Source of the DNA: Acinetobacter pullicarnis
GTDB taxonomy: Bacteria; Pseudomonadota; Gammaproteobacteria; Pseudomonadales; Moraxellaceae
Assembly (NCBI RefSeq): GCF_006352475.1
Contig: NZ_VCMZ01000001.1
Location: forward strand, 3,782,001-3,846,000
Direction: 5' to 3'
Length of the DNA stretch: 64,000 nt
The notes under the pieces are model-generated. The model saw only the letters and a list, made by a program, of their open reading frames with translations, made no database searches and was not told the origin of the DNA. This document shows, in pieces, positions 1 to 7,819 of this stretch. The position numbers were made by a program, and so were the translations under genes. Every line of letters starts with the position of its first letter. Position 1 is the stretch's first letter.

Positions 1-1
1 G

Positions 2-754
2 AACGAACATATCAATACCCAAAAACCGCCATCAAGAGTAAATGGTGAATATCGTAAAAGGTCTGATGTAGAATCAGGAAACACTAATGGTATCTTGAAA
101 TATTCATTTAATGAACCTACTACCGATCCAGTGGAAGTTGATTCCTATATTCAACCCTATACAGATAAATCAGAAGATGTTGAGACATCATCTGATGAAC
201 CGCATGGAAATGAAAAATCAAATATCAAAAAGTCAGAAACTACAGATAAACCACCTACAAGAGATGAACGTTTTGATATTCAGTATATTATTGAATCACT
301 TCAAGCATTGGCGTTAGAGAATGATTCTCCATTGCAAAAAGTCTATGCTATTAATGAGTTTGGTGATGGAATAGAAGGCTTCAACCTGTTGCAAATCAAG
401 GAACTTGTTCCTGATCCCAATCACCCCTCTTGGATTGATGAGAAGCTGGGAAGACAACTATTATTTCTAAAACTAGAACTCAGAGATAGAGTTGATCACT
501 GCTATTTAATTGATATACATAAAAATAAAAACCATGAAGCTTTCTGTGCTTTCCTTATCATTACTCCTTACAGATTAACAGGGGAACAGATAAAGAAAAT
601 ATGTATAGAACTTGAAAGTGCAAAAGGGATTAAAAAATGGACTGCCCATTGTGAACATTTTACTAAACAGATTATTTCGCTCAAACATTCATGGGCAACT
701 CCCGATGAATGGAAGAATAAATTCAAGAATCTTTTTAAGGCATTAAACAAATAA
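2..754 (+). CDS. unrecognised protein, C-terminal part (runs off the left edge)
   Basis: The reading frame is open from base 2 to the stop at 752-754, so the gene is cut by the window edge and its start is not visible; a TTG at 95 is in frame but has no support as a start. The visible part (about 250 residues) has a hydrophilic, low-complexity first third rich in Asp, Glu, Ser and Lys. A more regular, apparently globular C-terminal part of about 160 residues follows, ending in a Lys-rich tail (FKNLFKALNK). There is no signal peptide or membrane segment in what is seen. I do not recognise the family. It is followed by a strong terminator. Position on the island suggests an accessory or mobility-related gene, but this is only inference. 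Confidence 0.6.
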   Translation, partial: NEHINTQKPPSRVNGEYRKRSDVESGNTNGILKYSFNEPTTDPVEVDSYIQPYTDKSEDVETSSDEPHGNEKSNIKKSETTDKPPTRDERFDIQYIIESLQALALENDSPLQKVYAINEFGDGIEGFNLLQIKELVPDPNHPSWIDEKLGRQLLFLKLELRDRVDHCYLIDIHKNKNHEAFCAFLIITPYRLTGEQIKKICIELESAKGIKKWTAHCEHFTKQIISLKHSWATPDEWKNKFKNLFKALNK

Positions 755-803
755 TTTAACTTATTAATTATTAAAATGATTCTTGCAATATAAACTAGAA
801 CTT

Positions 804-837
804 AAATATGAGCCAAACTTAACTTTGGCTCATATTT
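804..837 (+). terminator. Rho-independent terminator, probably bidirectional
   Basis: A perfect 14-bp inverted repeat (804-817 and 824-837) surrounds a 6-base loop and runs into a T-rich tract (TATTTTTC). It lies about 50 bases after the stop of the left-edge gene. Because the stem is also preceded by A residues, it may equally end the metal operon arriving on the minus strand (last stop at 942). Confidence 0.85.
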
Positions 838-941
838 TTCAAATAAATCATTGAAAAATTGATAACTATGAAGATAGGATGAAATCACTCCAAGTATTGT
901 CAGGTTAAATTTGAGCAGCCATCTTTACTCAAGAATACTTG

Positions 942-2249
942 TTATTTCGGCCAATCCTGATGATATTCATCAATCACATATTCATGTGCATGTTTGCCAT
1001 TATGGTGATGATTGACCAAATGCTCATGATCAGCAGGTAAATCATCATGTGAATGTGCCAATACTGAATCATCTTGTTTCGGCCAAATGGCATAAGCAAA
1101 AGCCATTGCTACTAAAGCAATTACTGCCATAGGCACAAATGTGAACAAAGTTCCAAAGTTAGTACTCAACCAGCCTACCAATGGATAAGTGATTAACCAA
1201 CAAGCATGTGAAAAAGCAAATTGTGCAGCAAATAATGAGGTTCTATTCTCGCTTGATGCGGATTTGCGAATTAAACGCCCAGTAGGTGTTTGAGATACTG
1301 AATAACCAATTCCCAAAATAAACCATAGTACCAATAAGTTATTAAAGCTGCCAATGAAATAGCCCATAAATAAGCCAACCACCAAAACAGCCGTACCTGA
1401 CAACATGACTTTTCGGTCTGCAAATTGATCTAAAATTTTGGGCAATATGAAGGCTGAAAGCATTGAACCCAAGCCAAACAAACCAAAAGCTATTGTTGTA
1501 GAATGCTCTGTTAATTTAAATGTGTACTGTACTAATACCACTGTATTCACAATAACCACTGCACTCGCAGAAGCAATTGCTAGGTTTAAAGCCAGTAATG
1601 CTTTAAGACGGGGTGTATTAAAATAAATCTTTGCCCCTTGTTTTATACGATAATACACACCTTTAAATTCAGGAGCTTTAGCCATTGGGAGTTTGGCACT
1701 CACGACAAATAGTGCCGAACCTATAAATCCTAAAACTGTCCCCAAGAATAAATTGTGATAACTGATGTAGGTCAGTAAAAATGCAGCCAGCATTGGGCTA
1801 ATAATATTTTCTAAATCATAAGCTAAGCGAGATAATGACAAAGCATTGGTATATTCTTTTTCATCTGGCAGTACATCAGGAATCATCGCTTGAAAAGTTG
1901 GCGTAAATGCCGCTGAAGCTGATTGCAAAATAAATATAAGCACATAAATTTGCCAAATTTGTGTCACGAAAGGTAGACACAATGCTGTACAAGCCCGAAT
2001 AATATCCAGGGTAACTAGTACTTTTTTACGTGGTAAACGTTCTGCAAAAGCAGATGCAATTGGTGCAACGCCAATATAGGCAATCATCTTAATGGCTAAG
2101 GCAATGCCCAAAACCTGGGCTGCTTGATCTCTAGCAATATCGTACGCCTGTAAAGCCAATGCAATCGTAATCAGTCCTGTACCAATAAGTGCAATCACTT
2201 GGGCTAAGAACAAATGCCTATATGTTGTATTTTTTAAAACTTCAAGCAT
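942..2249 (-). CDS. major facilitator transporter with His-rich tail (NreB-like)
   Basis: A 435-residue inner-membrane major facilitator with about twelve hydrophobic segments between residues 12 and 395. The loop motif FAERLPRKKV after the second or third segment is of the MFS type. The C-terminal 45 residues are soluble and very rich in histidine (HSHDD, HEHLVNHHHNGKHAHEH-like spacing). Such a tail is known in NreB nickel exporters and suggests binding of a divalent metal before export to the periplasm. It is the last gene of the minus-strand metal operon, 82 bases after the 152-residue protein, with a stem-loop in the gap. The start ATG has a good ribosome site (AAGGAG). The metal specificity cannot be read from the sequence; nickel, cobalt or zinc are candidates. 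Confidence 0.8.
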   Translation of the reverse strand: MLEVLKNTTYRHLFLAQVIALIGTGLITIALALQAYDIARDQAAQVLGIALAIKMIAYIGVAPIASAFAERLPRKKVLVTLDIIRACTALCLPFVTQIWQIYVLIFILQSASAAFTPTFQAMIPDVLPDEKEYTNALSLSRLAYDLENIISPMLAAFLLTYISYHNLFLGTVLGFIGSALFVVSAKLPMAKAPEFKGVYYRIKQGAKIYFNTPRLKALLALNLAIASASAVVIVNTVVLVQYTFKLTEHSTTIAFGLFGLGSMLSAFILPKILDQFADRKVMLSGTAVLVVGLFMGYFIGSFNNLLVLWFILGIGYSVSQTPTGRLIRKSASSENRTSLFAAQFAFSHACWLITYPLVGWLSTNFGTLFTFVPMAVIALVAMAFAYAIWPKQDDSVLAHSHDDLPADHEHLVNHHHNGKHAHEYVIDEYHQDWPK

Positions 2250-2292
2250 TTTAGGAACTCCTTATTCAGAACCTAACATTTATGCCAATCCA

Positions 2293-2322
2293 AATCTCCC
2301 TAGAGGTTAATCCAGGGAGATT
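2293..2322 (-). promoter_or_regulatory. intercistronic stem-loop before the MFS gene
   Basis: A perfect 9-bp inverted repeat (AATCTCCCT at 2293-2301, AGGGAGATT at 2314-2322) lies between the 152-residue gene and the MFS gene. No U-run follows on the minus strand, so it looks like an mRNA processing or stability element rather than a strong terminator. Confidence 0.5.
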
Positions 2323-2331
2323 GATTAAAAC

Positions 2332-2790
2332 TTAAAAAACCCGCTTCATTTCACTGAATTGTCCTTCAACAGTTAAAGTCACAGTGACAGATTCTTTGTT
2401 ACGGTTTCGCCAGAACCATCCGTGTTTACCATCAAATGCTGCCGTTAAAGTACCTGATTGCTGAGTTTCATTTCGACCTTTACCATAGCCATGATAAAAA
2501 TCTTTTGGAGCATTCACGGGATCACCATGCGTATCAAAAATTAAACCTTGGGTAGCTTTCCATTCATATTTGACAGCTGCTCCTTTGTTCATTTTAAGCT
2601 TTATTTCAGTTGCCTGACCTGGCTTTAAGCTGATAGAAACTGTTTTTTTCACGACAGATGCTTTAGCAGGTTGCGCAGCAGATGTATTTGTCTCGGCTTC
2701 AGCAGTAACTGTTGCACCTAAAGCTAACAGTGCAATAACAGGTACAAATACAGCTTTTTTATATGATGTAACTTTGAATATATTTGACAT
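2332..2790 (-). CDS. periplasmic protein of the metal operon, soluble paralogue
   Basis: A 152-residue protein with a signal peptide (basic start, hydrophobic residues 14-29, AEA near residues 30-32) and a C-terminal domain of about 105 residues. That domain is nearly identical to the one in the next upstream gene (2869-3555): both contain DTHGD, APKDFYHGYGKGRNET, KHGWFWRNRNKE and end in GQFSEMKRVF. I do not know a biochemical role. The domain looks like a compact beta-rich fold with conserved His, Asp and Trp, and the context (RND pump, His-rich proteins, HupE-like permease) suggests a periplasmic metal-binding or accessory role; this is inference. Relative to its paralogue it lacks the membrane anchor and the long acidic linker, so the pair consists of a free and a tethered form. 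Confidence 0.8.
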   Translation of the reverse strand: MSNIFKVTSYKKAVFVPVIALLALGATVTAEAETNTSAAQPAKASVVKKTVSISLKPGQATEIKLKMNKGAAVKYEWKATQGLIFDTHGDPVNAPKDFYHGYGKGRNETQQSGTLTAAFDGKHGWFWRNRNKESVTVTLTVEGQFSEMKRVF

Positions 2791-2824
2791 TTTAGGACTC
2801 TCAATAACTTTAATAATGATATTT

Positions 2825-2860
2825 AAGCTTCTTAAGGGGTAATGCCCCCTTAAGAAGCTT
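2825..2860 (-). promoter_or_regulatory. long intercistronic stem-loop between the two paralogues
   Basis: A perfect 15-bp inverted repeat (2825-2839 and 2846-2860) with a 6-base loop sits in the 78-base gap between the 228- and 152-residue genes. Its base-paired part ends in four G:C pairs next to the loop. It is not followed by a U-tract on the minus strand, so it is more likely an RNA-stability or processing signal or a partial terminator that lowers expression of the last two genes. Confidence 0.6.
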
Positions 2861-2868
2861 GATATGGC

Positions 2869-3555
2869 TTAAAATACTCGTTTCATTTCACTGAACTGCC
2901 CTTCGACATTCAGCGTTACTGTGACCGTTTCTTTGTTACGGTTCCGCCAGAACCATCCATGCTTACCATCAAATGCTGCCTTTAAAGTTCCTGATTGCTC
3001 AGTTTCATTACGACCTTTACCATAGCCATGATAAAAATCTTTAGGTGCTCCAACCTTATCTCCATGCGTGTCATAATTCAGACCACCAGCCGAACTTCTC
3101 CATTCAAAATTCACACTGGCATCTTTAGGCATTGCCAGTTTCACCTCAGTGGATTGTCCAGGCTTTAACTCAATTGAAATGGATTCTTTTGTAATACCAG
3201 GCATCATGTTAGTGGGTTCATTATTTACAACTGCTGTACTTTCATTGTTCTGACTAAGGCTTTGAGTTGCTTTTGATACACTTTCATCCTCATTGGAAAG
3301 ATCAAAATCTTCAGCAAAACCACCCGTATTTTCGCCTAATCCTTGTTCCGATTCCTCAGCCAAAGACTTCTTGATTTCGCCCATTTCCACCAATCCAATA
3401 GCTTTTCCAATACCTGTTGGATCTATGGCATATTCAGCTGGCATAACAACTGTAACCAGAACCACGACAGCACTTACCGCTGCGATGATGGTCGATTGAA
3501 CAAGTTTCTTTGTTGATGGTAATTCAACATCTTGTGGAATTTTTTCGTTATACAT
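2869..3555 (-). CDS. membrane-anchored periplasmic protein of the metal operon
   Basis: A 228-residue protein with a short cytoplasmic start, one hydrophobic helix (about residues 18-42) that probably stays as an anchor, a flexible acidic and Ser/Asn-rich linker (about 60-120), and a C-terminal domain (about 122-228). The domain matches that of the 152-residue neighbour almost residue for residue over its second half (DFYHGYGKGRNET, KHGWFWRNRNKET). Proteins of this design are annotated elsewhere only as transmembrane anchor proteins. It follows the HupE-like gene by 11 bases, with a good ribosome site (AAGGGC). A tethered metal-binding or adaptor function beside the Czc pump is possible but not shown by the sequence. 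Confidence 0.8.
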   Translation of the reverse strand: MYNEKIPQDVELPSTKKLVQSTIIAAVSAVVVLVTVVMPAEYAIDPTGIGKAIGLVEMGEIKKSLAEESEQGLGENTGGFAEDFDLSNEDESVSKATQSLSQNNESTAVVNNEPTNMMPGITKESISIELKPGQSTEVKLAMPKDASVNFEWRSSAGGLNYDTHGDKVGAPKDFYHGYGKGRNETEQSGTLKAAFDGKHGWFWRNRNKETVTVTLNVEGQFSEMKRVF

Positions 3556-3566
3556 GGTTTAAGCCC

Positions 3567-4283
3567 TTATTGATTGATGATGAAACCTGTCAGTTGAAAG
3601 CCAACAAGTAAAAAGCCAAGGAACATTAGAAAGACATTGCTCTGATATGCAGTTTTGAAGAAAAATGAAGTTTTTCTCCAATATGTCATCAACAATAAGA
3701 TGATGCATAACGCCATAAACTGACCAAGCTCCACACCAATATTGAATGAAATCAAATTTGCCAGAAGCCCATCTTTGGGAACCTCATATTCTTGGATTTT
3801 TACTGCCAGACCAAAACCATGTATTAAGCCAAATATCAAAGTTGCCACTTTTGTATTCGGTTGCACTCCAAACCAGCGCTGGAATGCACCAAGATTATCA
3901 AGAGCTTTATAAACGATTGAAAAACCAATAATTGCGTCAATGATGTACGCATTCATGGAAATGTTGTAATACACTCCAATCAACATCGTGACTGAATGTC
4001 CAATTGCAAACAGACTGACATACAATCCAATATCTTTTAGGCGATACAGAAAGAAAATGATACCGACCAGAAACAGCAGATGGTCATAACCTGTGATCAT
4101 GTGTTTAGCCCCTAAATAAATAAAGGGGATAACGTGAACACCATAAATTTCCTGTATATAGCCCTTGTCACCTTCAGCAACGCCATGTGCAAAAAGTGCA
4201 GGACTGATTAAAGTCATACCTAATGCCAGTAATAGCAGTAAGTACGCTTTAAATTTCACATATTGTGAACCTATAAATTGCAT
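3567..4283 (-). CDS. HupE/UreJ-family membrane protein
   Basis: A 238-residue membrane protein with a cleavable signal-like start ending near LFAHG, then a short periplasmic part and about six membrane helices. The family motif GAKHMITGYDHLLFL and the later GLIHGFGLA are clear HupE/UreJ signatures; members are implicated in nickel or cobalt uptake or in other metal-related permeation. I start it at the ATG at 4283, which has GGAG ten bases upstream; the TTG three codons earlier has no usable spacing. It sits five bases after the His-rich 122-residue gene. Its presence in an efflux operon is notable, since the family is usually thought of as an importer; a role in metal sensing or recycling is possible. 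Confidence 0.8.
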   Translation of the reverse strand: MQFIGSQYVKFKAYLLLLLALGMTLISPALFAHGVAEGDKGYIQEIYGVHVIPFIYLGAKHMITGYDHLLFLVGIIFFLYRLKDIGLYVSLFAIGHSVTMLIGVYYNISMNAYIIDAIIGFSIVYKALDNLGAFQRWFGVQPNTKVATLIFGLIHGFGLAVKIQEYEVPKDGLLANLISFNIGVELGQFMALCIILLLMTYWRKTSFFFKTAYQSNVFLMFLGFLLVGFQLTGFIINQ

Positions 4284-4288
4284 ATATA

Positions 4289-4657
4289 TCAAACTCCAAA
4301 ATTAAATAAACAGCGGGGAATTGCCTGTTTTTTTGGAGGTTTGAATATTCTGCTTGCCATTAACAATGCGTATAGATTGATTCGATCAAGGAAAAATCTA
4401 AACAAACTGAAGAATGCTAAAGCCTGATATTTTAAAGACACATAGCCAACGACATGCTCATACAGGTTTTCCTGATGTGTATGGGACTGACTGACTTCAT
4501 GATGATGCGTATGGGCAGCATCAATAACAATGTGCTGCTCAGTTTGATTTACTGCTGATGCGTGTTCGTTAAAATGCAGGCATAGTGCAACACTCAAAAT
4601 ACTCATAAAACAAAGCATTAAGATGTTCATTTTTTTCAGTTGCACTATACTGAACAT
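4289..4657 (-). CDS. small His-rich membrane protein of the czc operon
   Basis: A 122-residue protein with an N-terminal hydrophobic segment (about 10-28) followed by a periplasmic-looking stretch with clustered histidines (HTHHHEV, SHTHQEN), then a second hydrophobic part (about 75-100) and a basic tail (FKPPKKQ). The layout is the same as that of the 149-residue protein at 10557-11006: helix, His-rich loop, helix, basic end. This resembles small CzcI-type accessory proteins in design, but I cannot assign it to that family by sequence. It lies nine bases after czcA and five bases before the HupE-like gene, so it is translated from the same message. Likely role: periplasmic metal binding or modulation of the pump (inference). 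Confidence 0.7.
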   Translation of the reverse strand: MFSIVQLKKMNILMLCFMSILSVALCLHFNEHASAVNQTEQHIVIDAAHTHHHEVSQSHTHQENLYEHVVGYVSLKYQALAFFSLFRFFLDRINLYALLMASRIFKPPKKQAIPRCLFNFGV

Positions 4658-4666
4658 ATTATTTTT

Positions 4667-7600
4667 TCAACCCTGACTTTCAATCTGAGTAGAAGACACA
4701 GGATTGATCTGTTTTCTCTGACGCTGGTTAAACCAGACGTAAAGTGTCGGAAGAATAATCAAGGTCAGTAAGGTTGAGGAGATAATCCCACCAATGACCA
4801 CTGTCGCAATAGGTCGTTGAACTTCAGAACCAATTCCGACATTCAGTGCCATTGGAATAAAGCCTAGCGATGCGACCAAAGCTGTAATTAATACAGGTCT
4901 GAGTCGTTCCATTGCACCATGTTTAACAGCTTCAAGTAATCCTTCACCTTGTTCCCTTAACCGTTGAATTGCTGAAACAAGCACAAGACCATTCAGGACA
5001 GCAACGCCAGACAGAGCAATAAATCCAACCGCAGCAGAGATTGAAAATGGAATATCACGTAAAGCTAAAGCAATCACACCACCAGTTAATGCAAACGGAA
5101 CACCTGTGAAGACCAGAACGCTGTTTCTGATATTTCCTAATGCCATATAAATCATGGCAAAAATAAGTATTAAAGCGATAGGAACAACAACCATTAAACG
5201 ATTGGCAGCAGATTCCATTTGCTCGAAAGTACCGCCCCATGTTAACCAATAGCCATCGGGTAATTTAAAGTCAGCATTGAGTTTTGATTGTGCTTCAGCA
5301 ATATAACTACCAATATCTGTACCACGGACATTGGCTGTAATCACAATTCTTCGCTTGCCATTTTCACGGGAAATCTGATTCGGCCCCTGAACATTTTTCA
5401 ATTCAATCAATTCAGAGAGTAAAACACTGGAGCCATTTGGCAGATTTACAGGAACTTGATAAAGCTTTTCAAGATTCGTTACTGAGTTCTGATCCATCCG
5501 TACCACTATGTCAAACTTACGATCACCTTCAAAAACTTTGCCCGCAGTTTGACCTGTAATCAAACTTGAAACCTGTTCCTGAACATCCTCTGCGTCCAGA
5601 CCATAATTGGCGATCATGTCTTTCTTTAGTTCTACTGAGACCATCGGTAGACCTGAAATTTGTTCCACCTTTAAATCCGCAGTTCCATTAATACTTTCAA
5701 GAATTTTGGATGCTTCATTGGCAGATTTAAGCAACTGTTCTAAATCATCACCATAGATCTTCACGGCAACATCTGTACGGACACCTGAAATCAGCTCGTT
5801 AAATCGCATTTGAATTGGCTGAGTAAATTCATAGTTATTGCCATAAACGCCTTTAGCTACACGTTCAATTTCTGCAACAACAGCAGATTTTTCCTTATCA
5901 GGATTCGGCCATTGGCTACGTGGTTTAAGCATGACAAAGTTATCTGCCACGTTTGGTGGTACAGGGTCAGTTGCGATTTCTGCTGTACCAACTTTGGCAA
6001 ACATCGTCTGAACTTCAGGGATTTTTACAATCTCTTTTTCAAGTGTGTATTGCATTTCAATTGCCTGAGTCAATGAAGTTCCAGGAATTCGAAGTGCATG
6101 TAATGCAACATCACCTTCATCTAATGAAGGGATAAATTCTGAACCCAAACGTGTAGAAAGACTTGCACTGAATACGAAGAAAACTGCGACAAAAGCAATC
6201 AGCTTATAGCGATGACTCAAAGACCAGTCCAAAACGGGGCTGTAGATTTTTTTGATAAAATGTACAATTTTAGATTCTTCTTCCTTAACTTCACCTGTAG
6301 TCACTAATGCAACCATCGCAGGGACGAAGGTAATAGAAAGAATCATCGCAGCAACCAAAGCCATAACGACAGTCGCTGCCATTGGTGTAAACATTTTCCC
6401 TTCAACCCCCGTCAGTGTCATTACAGGCAGATACACCAGAATAATGATTAATTGACCATAGAGAATGGCTTTACGGGATTCTTTGGTTGCCTCAAATACG
6501 GTAGTAAAGCGTTCCTGTCGGGTTAGAATCCGACCAAACTCTTTTTGCTTGATTGCCAGTTTAGCAAGTGATGCTTCCACAATAACTACAGCGCCATCAA
6601 CAATAATACCGAAGTCGAGAGCACCCAGACTCATCAGGTTGGCACTGATTCGCTGATTTACCATGCCTGTAATCGTCATTAACATCGACAATGGAATAAC
6701 CATTGCTGTAATGAGCGCAGCACGAAAATGACCAAGGAACAGGAAAAGTACAACAATGACCAGTATTGCACCTTCAAGTAAATTCTTCTTCACCGTCTGA
6801 ATAGTTGCATCAACCAATGTAGTACGGTTATAGACTGCTTTTGCTTCCACACCTTCAGGTAAAGACTTCTGTACCTGTTGAAGTTTCTGATCAACTGCGT
6901 GTGCAACATTTCGTGAGTTTTCACCAATCAGCATGAATGCCGTACCTAATACGATTTCCTTACCGTCTTTGGTAGCAGCACCTGTACGAAGTTCATGACC
7001 AATAGAGATTTTGGCAACATCTTTCAGTCTGAGAATATAGCCACTGCTGGTTGTAATCGGAATATTTTGAATTTGCTCAATTGAACTGATCTGAGAGTCT
7101 GAGCGAATCAAATACTGCTCACCATTTTTCTCAATATAGCCAGAGCCTTTATTCATACTGTTTTTTGAAATAGCATTTAGAATATCTTTCTGATCTAATC
7201 CAATACTACGCAAATAAGCATAATCAGGCTGAACAACAAATTGCTTTAAATAGCCTCCAATCGTATTAATTTCATTGACACCTTCTACATTACGAAGCTG
7301 TGGCTTAATGACCCAGTCCTGTAAGGTTCGAAGTTCTGTTGGAGACAATGGATTAGGATTGTTTTTTGCATTTTCAACGGTATACATAAAGATTTCTCCA
7401 AGACCCGTAGATACAGGTCCCATTGAAGTCGATATGCCACTTGGTAGCGTAGGCGTAACACCTTGAAGCTTCTCATTTACAATTTGACGAGCAAAATAAA
7501 TGTCCGTTCCTTCTTTGAAAATTGCAGTAACCTGAGATAAACCGTATCTTGACACTGAGCGTGTATATTCAAGATTAGGAATACCTGCTAAAGCTGTTTC

Positions 7601-7807
7601 AATTGGATAGGTCACTTGTGACTCCATCTCCATAGGAGATAAGCCCTGTGCTTCACTGTTAATTTGAACCTGTACATTGGTGATGTCAGGAACAGCATCA
7701 ATTGGTAGTTTAAAGTAGTTATACGCTCCAAAAGCACCAACAAATAAGAAAATAATCAGCACTAACCAACGATTCTTAATCGAAAGCTTTACAATTTGGT
7801 CAAACAT
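4667..7807 (-). CDS. czcA: heavy-metal RND efflux pump, inner-membrane component
   Basis: A 1046-residue proton-driven RND transporter of the heavy-metal (HME) class, full length for CzcA. It has the N-terminal helix, two large periplasmic loops (about 35-335 and 560-860) and two bundles of transmembrane helices. The fourth-helix motif DFGIIVDGAVVIVEA contains the acidic residues of proton relay and is of the divalent-cation type (Zn, Co, Cd; Ni in relatives) rather than the Cu/Ag CusA type. It pairs with the adaptor CzcB (12 bases upstream) and the channel CzcC to expel metal across both membranes. The start ATG is preceded by AAGGAG. Regulation is probably by the divergent two-component system. 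The exact metal is not decided by the sequence. Confidence 0.95.
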   Translation of the reverse strand: MFDQIVKLSIKNRWLVLIIFLFVGAFGAYNYFKLPIDAVPDITNVQVQINSEAQGLSPMEMESQVTYPIETALAGIPNLEYTRSVSRYGLSQVTAIFKEGTDIYFARQIVNEKLQGVTPTLPSGISTSMGPVSTGLGEIFMYTVENAKNNPNPLSPTELRTLQDWVIKPQLRNVEGVNEINTIGGYLKQFVVQPDYAYLRSIGLDQKDILNAISKNSMNKGSGYIEKNGEQYLIRSDSQISSIEQIQNIPITTSSGYILRLKDVAKISIGHELRTGAATKDGKEIVLGTAFMLIGENSRNVAHAVDQKLQQVQKSLPEGVEAKAVYNRTTLVDATIQTVKKNLLEGAILVIVVLFLFLGHFRAALITAMVIPLSMLMTITGMVNQRISANLMSLGALDFGIIVDGAVVIVEASLAKLAIKQKEFGRILTRQERFTTVFEATKESRKAILYGQLIIILVYLPVMTLTGVEGKMFTPMAATVVMALVAAMILSITFVPAMVALVTTGEVKEEESKIVHFIKKIYSPVLDWSLSHRYKLIAFVAVFFVFSASLSTRLGSEFIPSLDEGDVALHALRIPGTSLTQAIEMQYTLEKEIVKIPEVQTMFAKVGTAEIATDPVPPNVADNFVMLKPRSQWPNPDKEKSAVVAEIERVAKGVYGNNYEFTQPIQMRFNELISGVRTDVAVKIYGDDLEQLLKSANEASKILESINGTADLKVEQISGLPMVSVELKKDMIANYGLDAEDVQEQVSSLITGQTAGKVFEGDRKFDIVVRMDQNSVTNLEKLYQVPVNLPNGSSVLLSELIELKNVQGPNQISRENGKRRIVITANVRGTDIGSYIAEAQSKLNADFKLPDGYWLTWGGTFEQMESAANRLMVVVPIALILIFAMIYMALGNIRNSVLVFTGVPFALTGGVIALALRDIPFSISAAVGFIALSGVAVLNGLVLVSAIQRLREQGEGLLEAVKHGAMERLRPVLITALVASLGFIPMALNVGIGSEVQRPIATVVIGGIISSTLLTLIILPTLYVWFNQRQRKQINPVSSTQIESQG

Positions 7808-7819
7808 AGTCGCTACTCC

